Positions 1 through 9,251 are shown, counted from the stretch's first letter. The stretch: DNA of 64,000 nucleotides from Streptomyces griseicoloratus (GCF_014534645.1 NZ_JACVQF010000223.1:186001-250000); one strand, 5' to 3'. Made by a program: numbers and translations. The notes: generated by a model from the sequence alone, not told the origin.

Positions 1-404
1 TCGACCGCCTTGAAGCCCCTCCGCAACAGGTCCTTGGCGACCGTCTGGACCATCACCCGGCCCAGACCCTGCCCCTGGTAGCCCGGCATCAGGAACGCGG
101 TCATCAACTGCACCGCATCAGGTGAGACAGGACTGGTGGGGAACGCCGTCGAGCGCGGGACGTAGGCGGGAGGGGCGTACAGCACGAACCCCACCGGAAC
201 GTCGTCGACGTAGACCACCCGCCCGCAGGAGCCCCAGTCCAGCAGCACCGCGGAGATCCAGGATTCCTTCTCCAGGGCGGCCGTGCCCGCTCTTACCGCC
301 GCTTCACCGCTGACGGGATCCAGCTCCCAGAAGACACACGAGCGACAGCGCTGGGGAAGGTCCTGAAGATTGTCCAGCGTGAGCGGTACGAGCCGACGCC
401 CCAT
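1..404 (-). CDS. GNAT-family N-acetyltransferase, C-terminus cut by window edge
   Basis: Reading from an ATG at 404 leftward gives 134 codons with no stop, so the C-terminus is missing. The visible part has the GNAT acetyl-CoA-binding signature GYQGQGLG near residues 108-115, followed by the helix that normally binds the pyrophosphate. A GAGG ribosome-binding site lies about 12 nt upstream of the ATG. Known family members transfer an acetyl group from acetyl-CoA to an amine; the substrate cannot be predicted. The gene lies downstream of parB and points the same way, but a hairpin and about 330 bp separate them, so it is probably an independent unit. Confidence 0.8.
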   Translation of the reverse strand, partial: MGRRLVPLTLDNLQDLPQRCRSCVFWELDPVSGEAAVRAGTAALEKESWISAVLLDWGSCGRVVYVDDVPVGFVLYAPPAYVPRSTAFPTSPVSPDAVQLMTAFLMPGYQGQGLGRVMVQTVAKDLLRRGFKAV

Positions 405-550
405 GGAGGCTGTTCCTCGCTTCCTTCTCCCGCCGCATCACGGGCGGCGGTCAGAGCACTCCGTTCCCTGAGCAGGCTGCCGATGAAACCACCGATCGCG
501 CCCAGCCCCAGACCTGCGCTCACCAGCCCGGTGCGGCTCCTGGTTCGCAT
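293..550 (-). CDS. possible small membrane protein overlapping the GNAT gene
   Basis: An 85-codon frame starts at ATG 550 with a GGGAGG-type ribosome-binding site about 10 nt upstream. Its N-terminus is basic (MRTRSRT) and is followed by a glycine/alanine/leucine-rich stretch of about 19 residues that could cross the membrane. The last 112 bp overlap the 5' end of the acetyltransferase gene in another frame, which is a large overlap and lowers confidence. No family is recognised. It may be a real microprotein, or the apparent frame may simply reflect high G+C. Confidence 0.3.
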   Translation of the reverse strand: MRTRSRTGLVSAGLGLGAIGGFIGSLLRERSALTAARDAAGEGSEEQPPWGVGSYRSRWTIFRTFPSAVARVSSGSWIPSAVKRR

Positions 551-597
551 GGCCCCTGCCTCCCTCTCAGAGGTACTGCCAGGTGATAGCGCCATCC

Positions 598-625
598 CGA
601 TCGCATCGTATCGATGATGCGATCG
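598..625. promoter_or_regulatory. 28-bp inverted repeat upstream of the small membrane ORF
   Basis: Two perfect 10-bp arms, CGATCGCATC and GATGCGATCG, flank an 8-bp spacer (GTATCGAT). The site is AT-richer than its surroundings, lies about 48 bp upstream of the ATG at 550 and has no T-run, so it looks like an operator for the leftward genes and not a terminator. No regulator is assigned. Confidence 0.45.
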
Positions 626-700
626 ACTCGATACCGACGGAAAGCAAAGGGCGGACCGTGTTCCAGTACACGCCGGACACGACCCGCCCTGCCGGACCGT

Positions 701-720
701 GGAGCGCCGTCACGCGCTCC
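701..720 (-). terminator. hairpin just downstream of parB
   Basis: GGAGCGC and GCGCTCC form a 7-bp stem with a 6-nt loop, 13 nt beyond the parB stop codon. There is no T-run, as is common for Streptomyces hairpin terminators, so termination is an inference. Confidence 0.4.
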
Positions 721-732
721 GCCTCCCGCGCC

Positions 733-1836
733 TCAGGAGTCGGACTCCTCCTCGGAGTCCCCTTCCAGCAGGCTCTTCTGCATCACGGGGCCCTCGCCGG
801 GAGCGAGAGTGCCGAGGATCCGTTCGAGGTCCTCCATGGAGGCGAACTCAACGGTGATCTTGCCCTTCTTCTGGCCCAGGTCGACCTTCACCCGGGTCTC
901 GAAGCGGTCCGAGAGCCGCGTGGCCAGCTCGGACAGAGCCGGGGAGACCCGGGCGCCGGCCCGCGGGCCCTTGGCACGCGCCGCCTTCTGCGGTCGAGAA
1001 CCCATCAGCGTGACGATCTCCTCGACCGCCCGCACCGACAGCCCCTCGGCCACGATCCGATGGGCCAGCCGGTCCTGCTCCTCCGAGTCCTCCACCGAAA
1101 GCAGCACCCGGGCGTGGCCCGCGGAGAGCACCCCGGCGGCGACGCGCTTCTTGACCGCCGAGGAGAGCTTCAGCAGGCGCAGGGTGTTGGAGACCTGGGG
1201 CCGAGAACGCCCGATACGGTCCGCCAGCTGATCGTGCGTGCAGTTGAAGTCCTTCAGCAGCTGGTCGTAGGCGGCGGCCTCTTCCAGCGGGTTGAGCTGC
1301 GCGCGGTGCAGGTTCTCGAGGAGGGCGTCCAGAAGAAGCTTCTCGTCCTCTGTGGCCCGCACGATCGCCGGGATGGCCTCCAGGCCCGCCTCTTGGCAGG
1401 CCCGCCAGCGGCGCTCACCCATGATGAGCTCATAACGGGACGGGCCCGTCTGCCGCACGACGACCGGCTGCAGGAGACCGACCTCCTTGATGGAGGTGAT
1501 GAGCTCGGCGAGGGCGTCGTCGTCGAAGATCTCACGCGGCTGTCGTGGATTCGGCGTGATGTCGCCGAGGGGGATCTCCGCAAAGTACGCCCCCATGGGA
1601 GCCGCGGGACTTCCCTCGACGCCTGATGCGTTCGCTGCCTCTGTTTCACGTGAAACAGAGCCCAGCGTGGCCACCTTCGCCGCGGCTACTCCCCGGTCGC
1701 CCGACGGCAGGGGCACGGCCGCAGGGGAAGCGGCACCCGCATTCCCCAGAGCGGCCGAGGCCACCGTCTTCTCCGTCGGGGCGGCCGGGATCAGTGCGCC
1801 GAGACCACGACCCAACCCCCTCCGTCGCTCACTCAC
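733..1836 (-). CDS. parB: chromosome partitioning protein ParB
   Basis: 367 residues. ParB is the centromere-binding CTPase that loads at parS sites, spreads as a clamp and recruits SMC and ParA. The N-terminus carries the typical RRGLGRGLGALIP segment. The ParB/Srx nucleotide-binding motif GERRWR is at residues 140-145, and the helix-turn-helix that reads parS is near 198-220 (QLADRIGRSRPQVSN). The C-terminus is the dimerisation region. It overlaps the parA stop by 4 nt, indicating a translationally coupled parAB operon. An exact parS lies inside the coding sequence at 1643-1656 and is read as Val-Ser-Arg-Glu-Thr in this frame. In streptomycetes the operon is induced for sporulation septation. 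Confidence 0.97.
   Translation of the reverse strand: MSERRRGLGRGLGALIPAAPTEKTVASAALGNAGAASPAAVPLPSGDRGVAAAKVATLGSVSRETEAANASGVEGSPAAPMGAYFAEIPLGDITPNPRQPREIFDDDALAELITSIKEVGLLQPVVVRQTGPSRYELIMGERRWRACQEAGLEAIPAIVRATEDEKLLLDALLENLHRAQLNPLEEAAAYDQLLKDFNCTHDQLADRIGRSRPQVSNTLRLLKLSSAVKKRVAAGVLSAGHARVLLSVEDSEEQDRLAHRIVAEGLSVRAVEEIVTLMGSRPQKAARAKGPRAGARVSPALSELATRLSDRFETRVKVDLGQKKGKITVEFASMEDLERILGTLAPGEGPVMQKSLLEGDSEEESDS
1643..1656. promoter_or_regulatory. parS: parS site within parB
   Basis: Perfect palindrome GTTTCACGTGAAAC, the Streptomyces ParB-binding consensus. It lies in the N-terminal linker region of parB. Confidence 0.95.
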
Positions 1837-2906
1837 TGGATCCCCTCCACCATGCTCGGGTCGTTCTGGGCGCCGAGGTGGGCATGAGTGGCGTCATAAC
1901 TGACGCCGACGCCCTTCAGCGCGATCTCTCGTGCCGCCTCCAGATAGGAGAGGGCTCCGCTCGATCCTGGATCGTAGGTCAGCACCGTCTGTCCATAGCT
2001 CGGGGCCTCGGAGATCCGGACGGAACGGGGAATGCTCGTCCGCAGCACCTCGTCGCCGAAGTGGCTGCGCACCTCGTCCGCGACCTGGGACGCGAGCCGC
2101 GTACGGCCGTCGTACATCGTGAGCAGGATCGTCGACACGTGAAGAGTGGGGTTGAGGTGTCCACGCACCAGGTCGACGTTGCGCAGCAGCTGCCCCAGGC
2201 CTTCCAGCGCGTAGTACTCGCACTGGATCGGAATGAGCACTTCTTGGCCGGCGACGAGTGCGTTGACGGTCAGCAGGCCCAGGGACGGCGGGCAGTCGAT
2301 GAGGATGTAGTCCAGCGGCTGCTCGTACGCCTGGATGGCTCGCTGCAGTCGGCTTTCCCGCGCAACCAGGGAGACCAGTTCGATCTCCGCACCGGCGAGA
2401 TCGATCGTGGCAGGGGCGCAGAAAAGGCCCTCGACATCGAGGACCGGCTGGACGACATCAGACAGCGGCCGGCTCTCGACCAACACGTCATAGATGGACG
2501 GCACTTCGGCGTGATGATCAATACCCAGGGCGGTGGACGCGTTGCCCTGAGGATCGAGGTCGACCACCAGGACGCGACTGCCGTGCAGGGCCAGCGACGC
2601 GGCAAGATTGACGGTCGTCGTCGTCTTGCCCACGCCGCCCTTCTGGTTGGCGACCACGATGATTCGGGTCTGCTCGGGCCGTGGCAGGCCCTCGCCGGCG
2701 CGGCCGAGGGCGTCCACCGCCAATTGGGCCGCACGACCGATCGGAGTGTCGTCCATCGGAGGCGGTGTTTCACGTGAAACATCGGCCCCCATCGACTCGG
2801 TACGGGGACCGGGGACCGGATCGGTCATCGGTCCCGCGATGTTGGCGTCGGACCGCAAGGATTCACTCTCCTCGACTTCAGGCTCGCAATGAACAGAGCC
2901 TCCCAT
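1833..2906 (-). CDS. parA: chromosome partitioning ATPase ParA
   Basis: 357 residues from the ATG at 2906, which matches the usual Streptomyces ParA length. The deviant Walker A motif KGGVGKTT is at residues 89-96, followed by the Walker A' DLDPQGNAS and the switch segment IDCPPSLG. ParA dimerises on ATP and non-specific DNA and pulls ParB-parS complexes; in Streptomyces it builds along aerial hyphae. The reading frame is open upstream to a GTG at 3116 (427 residues), and an internal ATG lies nearer the Walker motif, so the exact N-terminus is uncertain. A parS at 2767-2780 lies within the N-terminal extension. Confidence 0.95.
   Translation of the reverse strand: MGGSVHCEPEVEESESLRSDANIAGPMTDPVPGPRTESMGADVSRETPPPMDDTPIGRAAQLAVDALGRAGEGLPRPEQTRIIVVANQKGGVGKTTTTVNLAASLALHGSRVLVVDLDPQGNASTALGIDHHAEVPSIYDVLVESRPLSDVVQPVLDVEGLFCAPATIDLAGAEIELVSLVARESRLQRAIQAYEQPLDYILIDCPPSLGLLTVNALVAGQEVLIPIQCEYYALEGLGQLLRNVDLVRGHLNPTLHVSTILLTMYDGRTRLASQVADEVRSHFGDEVLRTSIPRSVRISEAPSYGQTVLTYDPGSSGALSYLEAAREIALKGVGVSYDATHAHLGAQNDPSMVEGIQ
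2767..2780. promoter_or_regulatory. parS: parS site within parA
   Basis: Exact GTTTCACGTGAAAC in the poorly conserved N-terminal part of parA, where the protein tolerates the constraint. Confidence 0.95.
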
Positions 2907-3100
2907 GCCTTCGGGGTCATGAACCAGTGAGGCCTGACGTTCTGTGGAGAAATCCACCTCTGTGGACAACTCCGCACCCCTCACGGGGGGCGGAGTGTCC
3001 CGAGCGGCGGGATCCTCGCCGAGCGACCCAAGAGGCTGCCGGTCGCGAGGTTCGGCCGCAGCGCGGCCGCGACTGATGATGCCGTGCAACAGTGAGCGAC

Positions 3101-3114
3101 GTTTCACGTGAAAC
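3101..3114. promoter_or_regulatory. parS: parS site upstream of parAB
   Basis: Exact GTTTCACGTGAAAC in the rsmG-parA interval, about 195 bp upstream of the parA ATG, so ParB bound here could also influence parAB transcription. A 10-bp palindrome TGTCGCGACA follows at 3141-3150. Confidence 0.95.
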
Positions 3115-3180
3115 ACGATGCCGAGCGACCCAGCCCGAACTGTCGCGACACTCCGGCATGCGCAGGTTTGCAGGCTTGTG

Positions 3181-3214
3181 TGGAGTACGTCTCCTTGTCG
3201 TGGAGTACGTCTCC
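3181..3214. repeat. 20-bp-period direct repeat after rsmG
   Basis: TGGAGTACGTCTCC occurs at 3181-3194 and again at 3201-3214. Each copy has GGAG/CTCC half-sites that could pair. The repeats sit immediately downstream of the rsmG stop and may serve as a weak double hairpin or as binding sites ahead of parA. Confidence 0.6.
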
Positions 3215-3217
3215 TCC

Positions 3218-3934
3218 TCAGCGACGCCGGCGCGTCCGCCCCGTGCGGGCCGCCTTGGCCCGCTTGGCGGCGAAGCGCACACCACCGGGGCTCTCCCCGA
3301 CCTCGACCCGCACCACGGTCGACATGGGCTCCACGATCCCCTCACCGACGTGCAGGATCGACGTCTCGACCGCACCCAGCTTGCTCAGGGCCGCGGCCGC
3401 GCTCTTGAGCTCTTCCTCGGCCGTGTCGCCCTTGAGCGCGAGCATCTCGCCGTACGGGCGCAGCAGCGGAATCCCCCAGGTGGCCAGACGGTCCAGCGGG
3501 GCCACTGCACGGGCCGTGACCACATGCACCGGAGTGAGCTTGCCCATGACCTCCTCGGCCCGGCCGCGTACCACCGTCACATGATCCAGCCCCAGCAGCT
3601 CGACGACCTCGGTCAGGAAGTTCGTGCGCCGCAGCAGCGGCTCCAAGAGCGTGATCTTCAGGTCGTCCCGGACGAGCGCCAGCGGGATCCCGGGCAGACC
3701 GGCACCCGAGCCGACGTCGCACACCGTGACCCCCTCGGGCACGACCTCCGCGAGCACCGCACAGTTCAGCAGGTGCCGCTCCCACAGGCGGGGCACCTCA
3801 CGCGGGCCGATCAGACCGCGCTGCACTCCCGCCTCGGCGAGCAACTCCGCGTAGCGGACCGCATCCGCATAGCGATCGCCGAAAACCTCGCGTGCCTGCT
3901 CGGGCGCGGGGGGAAGCTCCGCTGCCTCCGTCAC
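3218..3934 (-). CDS. rsmG: 16S rRNA (guanine-N7) methyltransferase RsmG (GidB)
   Basis: 238 residues. RsmG uses S-adenosylmethionine to methylate N7 of G527 (E. coli numbering) in 16S rRNA; loss gives low-level streptomycin resistance and, in Streptomyces, altered antibiotic production. The SAM-binding loop [16 protein letters not shown] begins near residue 70, followed by the [12 protein letters not shown] segment and ARAVAPL. The basic C-terminus (RTGRTRRRR) is typical. It lies between jag and parA. A strong terminator after jag at 4015-4041 implies its own promoter in the roughly 80 bp upstream of its start. Confidence 0.96.
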   Translation of the reverse strand: MTEAAELPPAPEQAREVFGDRYADAVRYAELLAEAGVQRGLIGPREVPRLWERHLLNCAVLAEVVPEGVTVCDVGSGAGLPGIPLALVRDDLKITLLEPLLRRTNFLTEVVELLGLDHVTVVRGRAEEVMGKLTPVHVVTARAVAPLDRLATWGIPLLRPYGEMLALKGDTAEEELKSAAAALSKLGAVETSILHVGEGIVEPMSTVVRVEVGESPGGVRFAAKRAKAARTGRTRRRR

Positions 3935-4014
3935 GGGGGACCGTCCTTCCGTACCGCATCGGTGCCCTGGGCGCCGATGCCAGAACCACCAGAACTATCA
4001 GGCTGACAAAATTC

Positions 4015-4041
4015 GGCCCCGTCTGCGCAACAGACGGGGCC
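4015..4041 (-). terminator. rho-independent terminator after jag
   Basis: A perfect 11-bp stem (GGCCCCGTCTG with its complement) around a 5-nt loop. Read leftward it is followed by a short T-run (GAATTTTG). It closes the rpmH-rnpA-yidD-yidC-jag unit. Confidence 0.85.
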
Positions 4042-4059
4042 GGGGAACGTGGAGACCGA

Positions 4060-4572
4060 TCAGGCAGGAAGCACGACGACGAAGCGCTGCGGCTCCTCGC
4101 CCTCGGACTCGCTGCGCAGTCCCGCGGCCTTGACCGCGTCGTGCACGACCTTGCGCTCGAAGGGGGTCATCGGCTTCAGCCGCACGGACTCCCCGCTGCT
4201 CTTGACCTCGGCCGCGGCCTTGGCGCCCAGCTCGGAGAGCTCGGCACGCTTCCTGGCGCGGTAGCCCGCGATGTCGAGCATCAGCCGGCTGCGGTCCCCG
4301 GTCTCCCGGTGCACGGCCAGCCGCGTGAGCTCCTGCAGGGCCTCCAGCACCTCGCCGTCACGGCCGACCAGCTTCTGCAGATCGCGGCTGCCCGTGTCGC
4401 TGATGATCGAGACAGAGGCACGGTCGGCCTCGACGTCCATGTCGATGTCGCCGTCGAGATCGGCGATGTCGAGCAGACCCTCCAGGTAGTCCGCCGCGAT
4501 CTCACCCTCCTGCTCCAGGCGGGTCAGGGTGTCTGCGCCCTCGGCAGCGGCGGAGGTGGTGCCTTCCGTCAC
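4060..4572 (-). CDS. jag: Jag/KhpB-type KH-R3H RNA-binding protein
   Basis: 170 residues. Order: acidic N-terminus; KH-like domain with DLQKLVGRDGEVLEALQ near 62-78; C-terminal R3H domain with ERKVVHDAVK near 138-147. The usual Jag N-terminal domain is short or absent, as in other actinobacterial homologues. The family binds RNA and, with KhpA, affects cell-wall and division genes; its place next to yidC is strongly conserved. The start lies 15 nt after the yidC stop, so it belongs to the same operon. Confidence 0.92.
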   Translation of the reverse strand: MTEGTTSAAAEGADTLTRLEQEGEIAADYLEGLLDIADLDGDIDMDVEADRASVSIISDTGSRDLQKLVGRDGEVLEALQELTRLAVHRETGDRSRLMLDIAGYRARKRAELSELGAKAAAEVKSSGESVRLKPMTPFERKVVHDAVKAAGLRSESEGEEPQRFVVVLPA

Positions 4573-4587
4573 GGGATGGACTCCTTC

Positions 4588-5859
4588 TTACTTCTTCGAC
4601 GGGGACTTGGGCCGCTGCGGGCCCTTGCGCTGTCCGGACTGGGCCTTGCTGCGGGCACCGGTGCCGGGCTTCTGGGCCGGCTTCTTCGCACCGCCTGCGG
4701 GCTTGGCATCCTCCGGCTCTCCGGACTTGCTGAGCGACGTCTTCGGCTCGGCCGCACCGGCCGGCTTCGCGGACTGCCGCTGAGACTTGCTCTGCCGCTT
4801 GGGCTGCTGGCGCTTGGGTGCGCCGGTGGCGGCGGGCGCACCGTCCTCGGTCTGGGCGGCGACAGCGGTCTCGCTCTTCACCACGGTGCCGTCCGCCTGG
4901 GCCGCGAGGCCCGCCTTGTTCAGGCCGTTGATGAACTTGCGCTCGAACTCGTTGCGGTCACGGCCCTTGGCGACGATGGCCTTGACGATCGCCTTCTCAC
5001 CGCGGCCACGGGTCTTGCCGTGGTGGGTGACCCGCTTGTGCAGGCGCTCCAGGTAGGCAGCCTGGGCCTTCGAACCCGGGGTCGGGTTGTTGTGGATGAC
5101 GTACATCTGCTGGCCCATGGTCCACACGTTGGTGGTCAGCCAGTAGACGAGGACACCGACCGGGAAGTTCACACCGAAGACGGCGAACATGACGGGGAAG
5201 ACGTACATCAGCATCTTCTGCTGCTGCATGAACGGCGTCTTCACCGTGGTGTCGACGTTCTTCGTCATCAGCTGGCGCTGGGTGAAGAACTGCGAGGCCG
5301 ACATCAGGACGATCATGATCGCGGTGACGACCCGGACGTCGGTCAGCGAAGCGTTGAGCGCGGCGACGTCGCTCTCGCTGCTGAAGAACTTCGAGGCCAG
5401 CGGGGCCCCGAAGATGTGCGCCTTCTGCGCGCTCTCCAGCAGGTTCTGGTTGATCACGCCGATGGTGTCGTTCGACGCGATGCTGTTGAGCACGTGGTAG
5501 AGCGCGAAGAAGAACGGGGACTGCGCCAGGATGGGAAGGCACGAGGAGAGCGGGTTGGTGCCCGTCTCCTTGTACAGCTTCATCATCTCTTCGGACTGGC
5601 GCTGCCGGTCGTTCTTGTAACGCTCCTGGATCTTCTTCATCTCCGGCTGGAGCGTCTGCATGCCGCGCGTCGCCTTGATCTGCTTCACGAAGAGCGGGAT
5701 CAGGCAGATACGGATCAGGATCACCAGGGACACGATGGACAGGCCCCAGGCCCATCCGGTGTCGGGGCCGAAGATGGCGCCGTACACGCTGTGGAACTGG
5801 ACGATGACCCAGGAGACAGGTGTCGTGATGAAGCTGAAGAGGCTGGCAATCGTGTCCAC
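4588..5859 (-). CDS. yidC: membrane protein insertase YidC/Oxa1 family
   Basis: 423 residues, GTG start with an AAGGAG site. YidC inserts and folds membrane proteins alone or with SecYEG. The five-helix core covers roughly residues 1-270: an N-terminal hydrophobic segment, then [19 protein letters not shown]-type helix with the conserved arginine of the hydrophilic groove, a cytoplasmic helical hairpin, and later helices such as [18 protein letters not shown]. From about residue 300 the protein has a long Lys/Ser/Pro/Ala-rich basic tail that probably contacts the ribosome. The start is 3 nt after the yidD stop. Confidence 0.96.
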   Translation of the reverse strand: MDTIASLFSFITTPVSWVIVQFHSVYGAIFGPDTGWAWGLSIVSLVILIRICLIPLFVKQIKATRGMQTLQPEMKKIQERYKNDRQRQSEEMMKLYKETGTNPLSSCLPILAQSPFFFALYHVLNSIASNDTIGVINQNLLESAQKAHIFGAPLASKFFSSESDVAALNASLTDVRVVTAIMIVLMSASQFFTQRQLMTKNVDTTVKTPFMQQQKMLMYVFPVMFAVFGVNFPVGVLVYWLTTNVWTMGQQMYVIHNNPTPGSKAQAAYLERLHKRVTHHGKTRGRGEKAIVKAIVAKGRDRNEFERKFINGLNKAGLAAQADGTVVKSETAVAAQTEDGAPAATGAPKRQQPKRQSKSQRQSAKPAGAAEPKTSLSKSGEPEDAKPAGGAKKPAQKPGTGARSKAQSGQRKGPQRPKSPSKK

Positions 5860-5862
5860 TAA

Positions 5863-6237
5863 TCATGCTCCTTGGGCATGGGACTGGGTCTCTGCGGCCG
5901 GGCTCGGAGGACCGGACGGACTCGTCGGAGAAGTCTGTCCCCCGGTGGCCGGTTCGGCGGCGGAGGTCCCGCCCCTGCGTGCACGCCAGGCGTCACGCAA
6001 CATTTCGTGCCACCGCGGACGCTTGCGCGGCGGAACATGGTCCACTCCGCCCGGCGACCACGGATTGCACCGCAGGATGCGCCAGGCGGTGAGCACCGTG
6101 CCCTTGATGGCACCGTGCCGGTCGATGGCCGTGTAGCCGTAGTGGGAACACGACGGGTAGTACTTGCAGACCGGCCCCAGCAGCGGACTGATCGTCCACT
6201 GGTACAGCTTGATCAGGGCCAGCAGCGGGTACTTCAT
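5863..6237 (-). CDS. yidD: membrane protein insertion efficiency factor YidD
   Basis: 124 residues. The conserved core [22 protein letters not shown] contains the paired Cys residues, followed by [12 protein letters not shown] and [11 protein letters not shown]. This small amphipathic protein sits at the membrane next to YidC and assists insertion. The C-terminal 45 residues are a Ser/Pro/Ala-rich extension without known function. The start overlaps the rnpA stop by 4 nt. Confidence 0.94.
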   Translation of the reverse strand: MKYPLLALIKLYQWTISPLLGPVCKYYPSCSHYGYTAIDRHGAIKGTVLTAWRILRCNPWSPGGVDHVPPRKRPRWHEMLRDAWRARRGGTSAAEPATGGQTSPTSPSGPPSPAAETQSHAQGA

Positions 6238-6605
6238 CGCGCGCCCCCTCCCAGCAGCCGCTCCAGGGCGGCATCCAGGTCTCGGGCCAGCTGTGCATGG
6301 TCGGCGTCACCCGCACCGGGCAGCGCTCGTACGACTACCAGGCTACCGGGGGGAAACAGGTCGACCCGGTCGCGCATCAGATGGCGAAGCCTGCGCTTCA
6401 CCTTGTTGCGCACGACCGCACCGCCGACGGCTTTGCTCACGACGAAACCCGCACGCGTCGGGGAAGCGCTCTCCCCAGGCGCGTGCGGGTCCGTGGCACC
6501 GCTACGAAAGTGGACGACGAGATGCGGGCGGCCTGCCCGGCGACCTCGTCGTACCGCGGTCGCGAAGTCCTCGCGCCGCCTCAGCCGGTTCTCGGTGGGC
6601 AGCAC
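6234..6605 (-). CDS. rnpA: ribonuclease P protein component
   Basis: 123 residues from a GTG at 6605. RnpA assists the RNase P RNA in 5' maturation of tRNAs. It begins with [13 protein letters not shown] and has the RNR-type signature [15 protein letters not shown] in the second half, which contacts RNase P RNA. It follows rpmH by 21 bp in the near-universal rpmH-rnpA pair. An insertion between the first strands ([12 protein letters not shown]) is common in actinomycetes. Confidence 0.95.
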   Translation of the reverse strand: MLPTENRLRRREDFATAVRRGRRAGRPHLVVHFRSGATDPHAPGESASPTRAGFVVSKAVGGAVVRNKVKRRLRHLMRDRVDLFPPGSLVVVRALPGAGDADHAQLARDLDAALERLLGGGAR

Positions 6606-6626
6606 GACGTCATGACCTGATCGGAA

Positions 6627-6764
6627 TCAGGCGGACAGACGGGCGCGACCCTTGCTGCGGCGGGACGCGAGGATCGCGCGGCCGGCACGGGTGCGCATAC
6701 GCAGCCGGAAGCCGTGGGTCTTCGCGCGACGACGGTTGTTCGGCTGGAAGGTGCGCTTGCTCAC
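6627..6764 (-). CDS. rpmH: 50S ribosomal protein L34
   Basis: 45 residues, GTG start with a GGAG site. The sequence starts [15 protein letters not shown], then [17 protein letters not shown], then [13 protein letters not shown]: the standard L34 length and motifs. L34 is a late-assembling large-subunit protein. It is the first gene of the leftward rpmH-rnpA-yidD-yidC-jag operon and is divergent from dnaA. Confidence 0.97.
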   Translation of the reverse strand: MSKRTFQPNNRRRAKTHGFRLRMRTRAGRAILASRRSKGRARLSA

Positions 6765-6980
6765 TCGGGGGCTCCAGAAAGAAATCGGGGTTGGCGGGGT
6801 GCCTGGCTGTCACCGTGCGCCCACGAGTAGCTCGCGTTACGCCCGAGTGCACCGCTGTCCGATCACCTTGACGTGATCTGTGCCCATCGGAGGCAGGCGG
6901 CAGCAGCCATCGACAACTCGACCTGGTCACGGTACGCGGGACTGCGCCATTCGGTCAAACCAACGGGCGGTGGGCGAGAC

Positions 6981-7035
6981 TTGTCCACAGGCTGGGGACA
7001 ACGACTTGAACCCTACCGGCCGCGCTGACTACCGT
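6981..7035 (+). promoter_or_regulatory. dnaA promoter with two DnaA boxes
   Basis: TTGTCCACA at 6981-6989 and, on the opposite strand, TTGTCCCCA at 6993-7001, sit directly upstream of a -35-like TTGAAC (7006-7011) and, 18 bp on, a -10-like TACCGT (7030-7035). This matches the known autoregulated dnaA promoters of Streptomyces. The leader to the GTG at 7137 is about 95 nt. The rest of 6765-6980 should hold the divergent rpmH promoter, for which I see no clear hexamers. Confidence 0.75.
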
Positions 7036-7136
7036 TGGTGGACTCCGATTCGTTCCCTTATCCCTGCCCGCCCCGATTTTCATCCCGACCCGTCCCCGAA
7101 TCACACCTTCGAGGGACACATGAGAGAGCGTGCCCT

Positions 7137-9014
7137 GTGGCTGACGTACCTGCCGATCTTGCCGCAGTGTGGCCACGCGTACTGGAGCAGCTCCTCGGGG
7201 AGGGACGCGGCCAGGGCGTCGAGTCCAAGGACGAGCACTGGATCCGTCGCTGCCAGCCGCTCGCTCTGGTCGCGGACACCGCCCTGCTTGCCGTACCGAA
7301 CGAATTCGCGAAAGGCGTACTGGAAGGCCGCCTCGCCCCGGTCGTCAGCGAGACCCTGAGCCGCGAGTGCGGCCGGCCGATCCGCATCGCGATCACCGTC
7401 GACGACTCCGCCGGGGAACCCCCGGCCCCGCCGGCCCCGCCTTCGCGGCCCCAGTCGCGCTACGAAGAGCCCGAACTGCCGGCCCCCGGCCCGGGCGGCC
7501 GCGACGACTACGAGGGTTACGGGCGCCACCGCGGCGACCAGCTCCCCACGGCCCGCCCCGCCTACCCCTCGGAGTACCAGCGCCCCGAACCAGGCTCCTG
7601 GCCGCGCCCCGCACAGGACGACTACGGATGGCAGCAGCAGCGCCTCGGCTTCCCCGAGCGGGACCCGTACGCCTCTCCGCCGGACTCGTACGGCTCGTCG
7701 CCCCAGGACTCCTACAAGCAGGAGCCCTACCCCCAGGACCCGTACCAGCAGGACTACCGCCCGCAGTCGCCGGAGCACCCGTCGTACGACGGTCAGCGCG
7801 CCGACTACGACCAGCCACGCGGCGACTACGACCAGCGCGCCACCCGACGTGACCTGCCCGAACCGCCGTCCGGCGCGGGCCAGGCCCATCGCGGCGGCCC
7901 GGTCGGCCCCGGCCTGCCGGCCACCGGCGCACCCGGCCCGCTGGCCGCCCAGCCCGCACCGGCGACCGGACCGGGCGAGCCGACCGCACGCCTGAACCCG
8001 AAGTACCTGTTCGACACCTTCGTGATCGGCGCCTCCAACCGCTTCGCGCACGCGGCCGCGGTCGCCGTCGCCGAGGCGCCCGCGAAGGCGTACAACCCCC
8101 TGTTCATCTACGGGGAGTCGGGGCTCGGCAAGACGCACCTGCTGCACGCGATCGGGCACTACGCGCGCAGCCTGTACCCCGGCACGCGCGTGCGGTACGT
8201 CAGCTCGGAGGAGTTCACCAACGAGTTCATCAACTCCATCCGCGACGGCAAGGGCGACAGCTTCCGCAAGCGCTACCGCGAGATGGACATCCTGCTCGTC
8301 GACGACATCCAGTTCCTGGCGGACAAGGAGTCGACGCAGGAGGAGTTCTTCCACACCTTCAACACGCTCCACAACGCCAACAAGCAGATCGTCCTCAGCA
8401 GCGACCGGCCGCCCAAGCAGCTGGTCACGCTGGAGGACCGGCTGCGGAACCGTTTCGAGTGGGGTCTGATCACCGACGTCCAGCCGCCGGAGCTGGAGAC
8501 GCGCATCGCGATCCTGCGCAAGAAGGCCGTGCAGGAGCAGCTGAACGCACCGCCGGAGGTCCTGGAGTTCATCGCCTCCCGCATCTCGCGCAACATCCGC
8601 GAGCTGGAGGGCGCGCTGATCCGTGTCACGGCGTTCGCCTCGCTCAACCGGCAGCCGGTGGACCTGGGCCTGACCGAGATCGTCCTGAAGGACCTGATCC
8701 CCGGCGGTGAGGACTCGACGCCGGAGATCACCTCGACGGCCATCATGGGCGCGACCGCCGACTACTTCGGGCTCACGGTCGAGGACCTGTGCGGCAGCTC
8801 GCGCGGCCGCCAGCTCGTGACCGCGCGCCAGATCGCCATGTACCTCTGCCGGGAGCTGACGGACCTGTCGCTGCCGAAGATCGGTGCGCTGTTCGGCGGC
8901 CGCGACCACACGACGGTCATGCACGCCGACCGGAAGATCCGCAACCTGATGGCCGAGCGGCGTTCCATCTACAACCAGGTGACGGAGCTGACCAACCGCA
9001 TCAAGAACGGCTGA
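7137..9014 (+). CDS. dnaA: chromosomal replication initiator DnaA
   Basis: 625 residues from a GTG that yields the conserved [19 protein letters not shown] start; longer in-frame starts upstream are unlikely. Domain I (residues 1-90) mediates self-interaction. Domain II (about 95-280) is an unusually long Pro/Tyr/Asp/Gln-rich linker typical of Streptomyces. Domain III is an AAA+ ATPase with Walker A GESGLGKT at 326-333 and Walker B LLVDDIQF near 385-392. Domain IV binds DnaA boxes through the [10 protein letters not shown] signature at about 588-597. DnaA-ATP unwinds oriC, located just downstream. Confidence 0.98.
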   Translation: MADVPADLAAVWPRVLEQLLGEGRGQGVESKDEHWIRRCQPLALVADTALLAVPNEFAKGVLEGRLAPVVSETLSRECGRPIRIAITVDDSAGEPPAPPAPPSRPQSRYEEPELPAPGPGGRDDYEGYGRHRGDQLPTARPAYPSEYQRPEPGSWPRPAQDDYGWQQQRLGFPERDPYASPPDSYGSSPQDSYKQEPYPQDPYQQDYRPQSPEHPSYDGQRADYDQPRGDYDQRATRRDLPEPPSGAGQAHRGGPVGPGLPATGAPGPLAAQPAPATGPGEPTARLNPKYLFDTFVIGASNRFAHAAAVAVAEAPAKAYNPLFIYGESGLGKTHLLHAIGHYARSLYPGTRVRYVSSEEFTNEFINSIRDGKGDSFRKRYREMDILLVDDIQFLADKESTQEEFFHTFNTLHNANKQIVLSSDRPPKQLVTLEDRLRNRFEWGLITDVQPPELETRIAILRKKAVQEQLNAPPEVLEFIASRISRNIRELEGALIRVTAFASLNRQPVDLGLTEIVLKDLIPGGEDSTPEITSTAIMGATADYFGLTVEDLCGSSRGRQLVTARQIAMYLCRELTDLSLPKIGALFGGRDHTTVMHADRKIRNLMAERRSIYNQVTELTNRIKNG

Positions 9015-9040
9015 CGGCAGCAGGCCGGCCGCGTTCGCCG

Positions 9041-9073
9041 AGGCGCCCCCGGGGAGTCCTGGGGGCGCCTTTT
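9041..9073 (+). terminator. dnaA rho-independent terminator
   Basis: A perfect 10-bp stem, AGGCGCCCCC with GGGGGCGCCT, around a 10-nt loop, followed by TTT. It isolates dnaA from oriC. Confidence 0.9.
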
Positions 9074-9251
9074 CGCGCCCGCGGGCCTCGCCCCGTCGCC
9101 TCCGGGCCCCGCCCCGTCGCCTCCGGACCTCACCCCGTGCCCCAGAACCTCGTCAGTGCCCCAGAACCTCATCCCGTCTCGTGGTCCCGCAGGGCACGTC
9201 GCTGTCGTGCACGGGCAACCCGCTGTTCGAATACCTGCCGGGTTACGGTCG

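Noticed and set aside
2782-2906. Internal ATG at 2782 or the GTG at 3116 as the true parA start
   Set aside because: The 2906 ATG gives the length known for Streptomyces ParA; the others give proteins that are too short or carry an unconserved extension, but this is not proven.
3892-5862. Long plus-strand frame of 656 codons opposite rsmG, jag and yidC
   Set aside because: It is antisense to three well-conserved genes and its composition (His/Leu/Arg/Gly-rich) is typical of high-G+C shadow frames.
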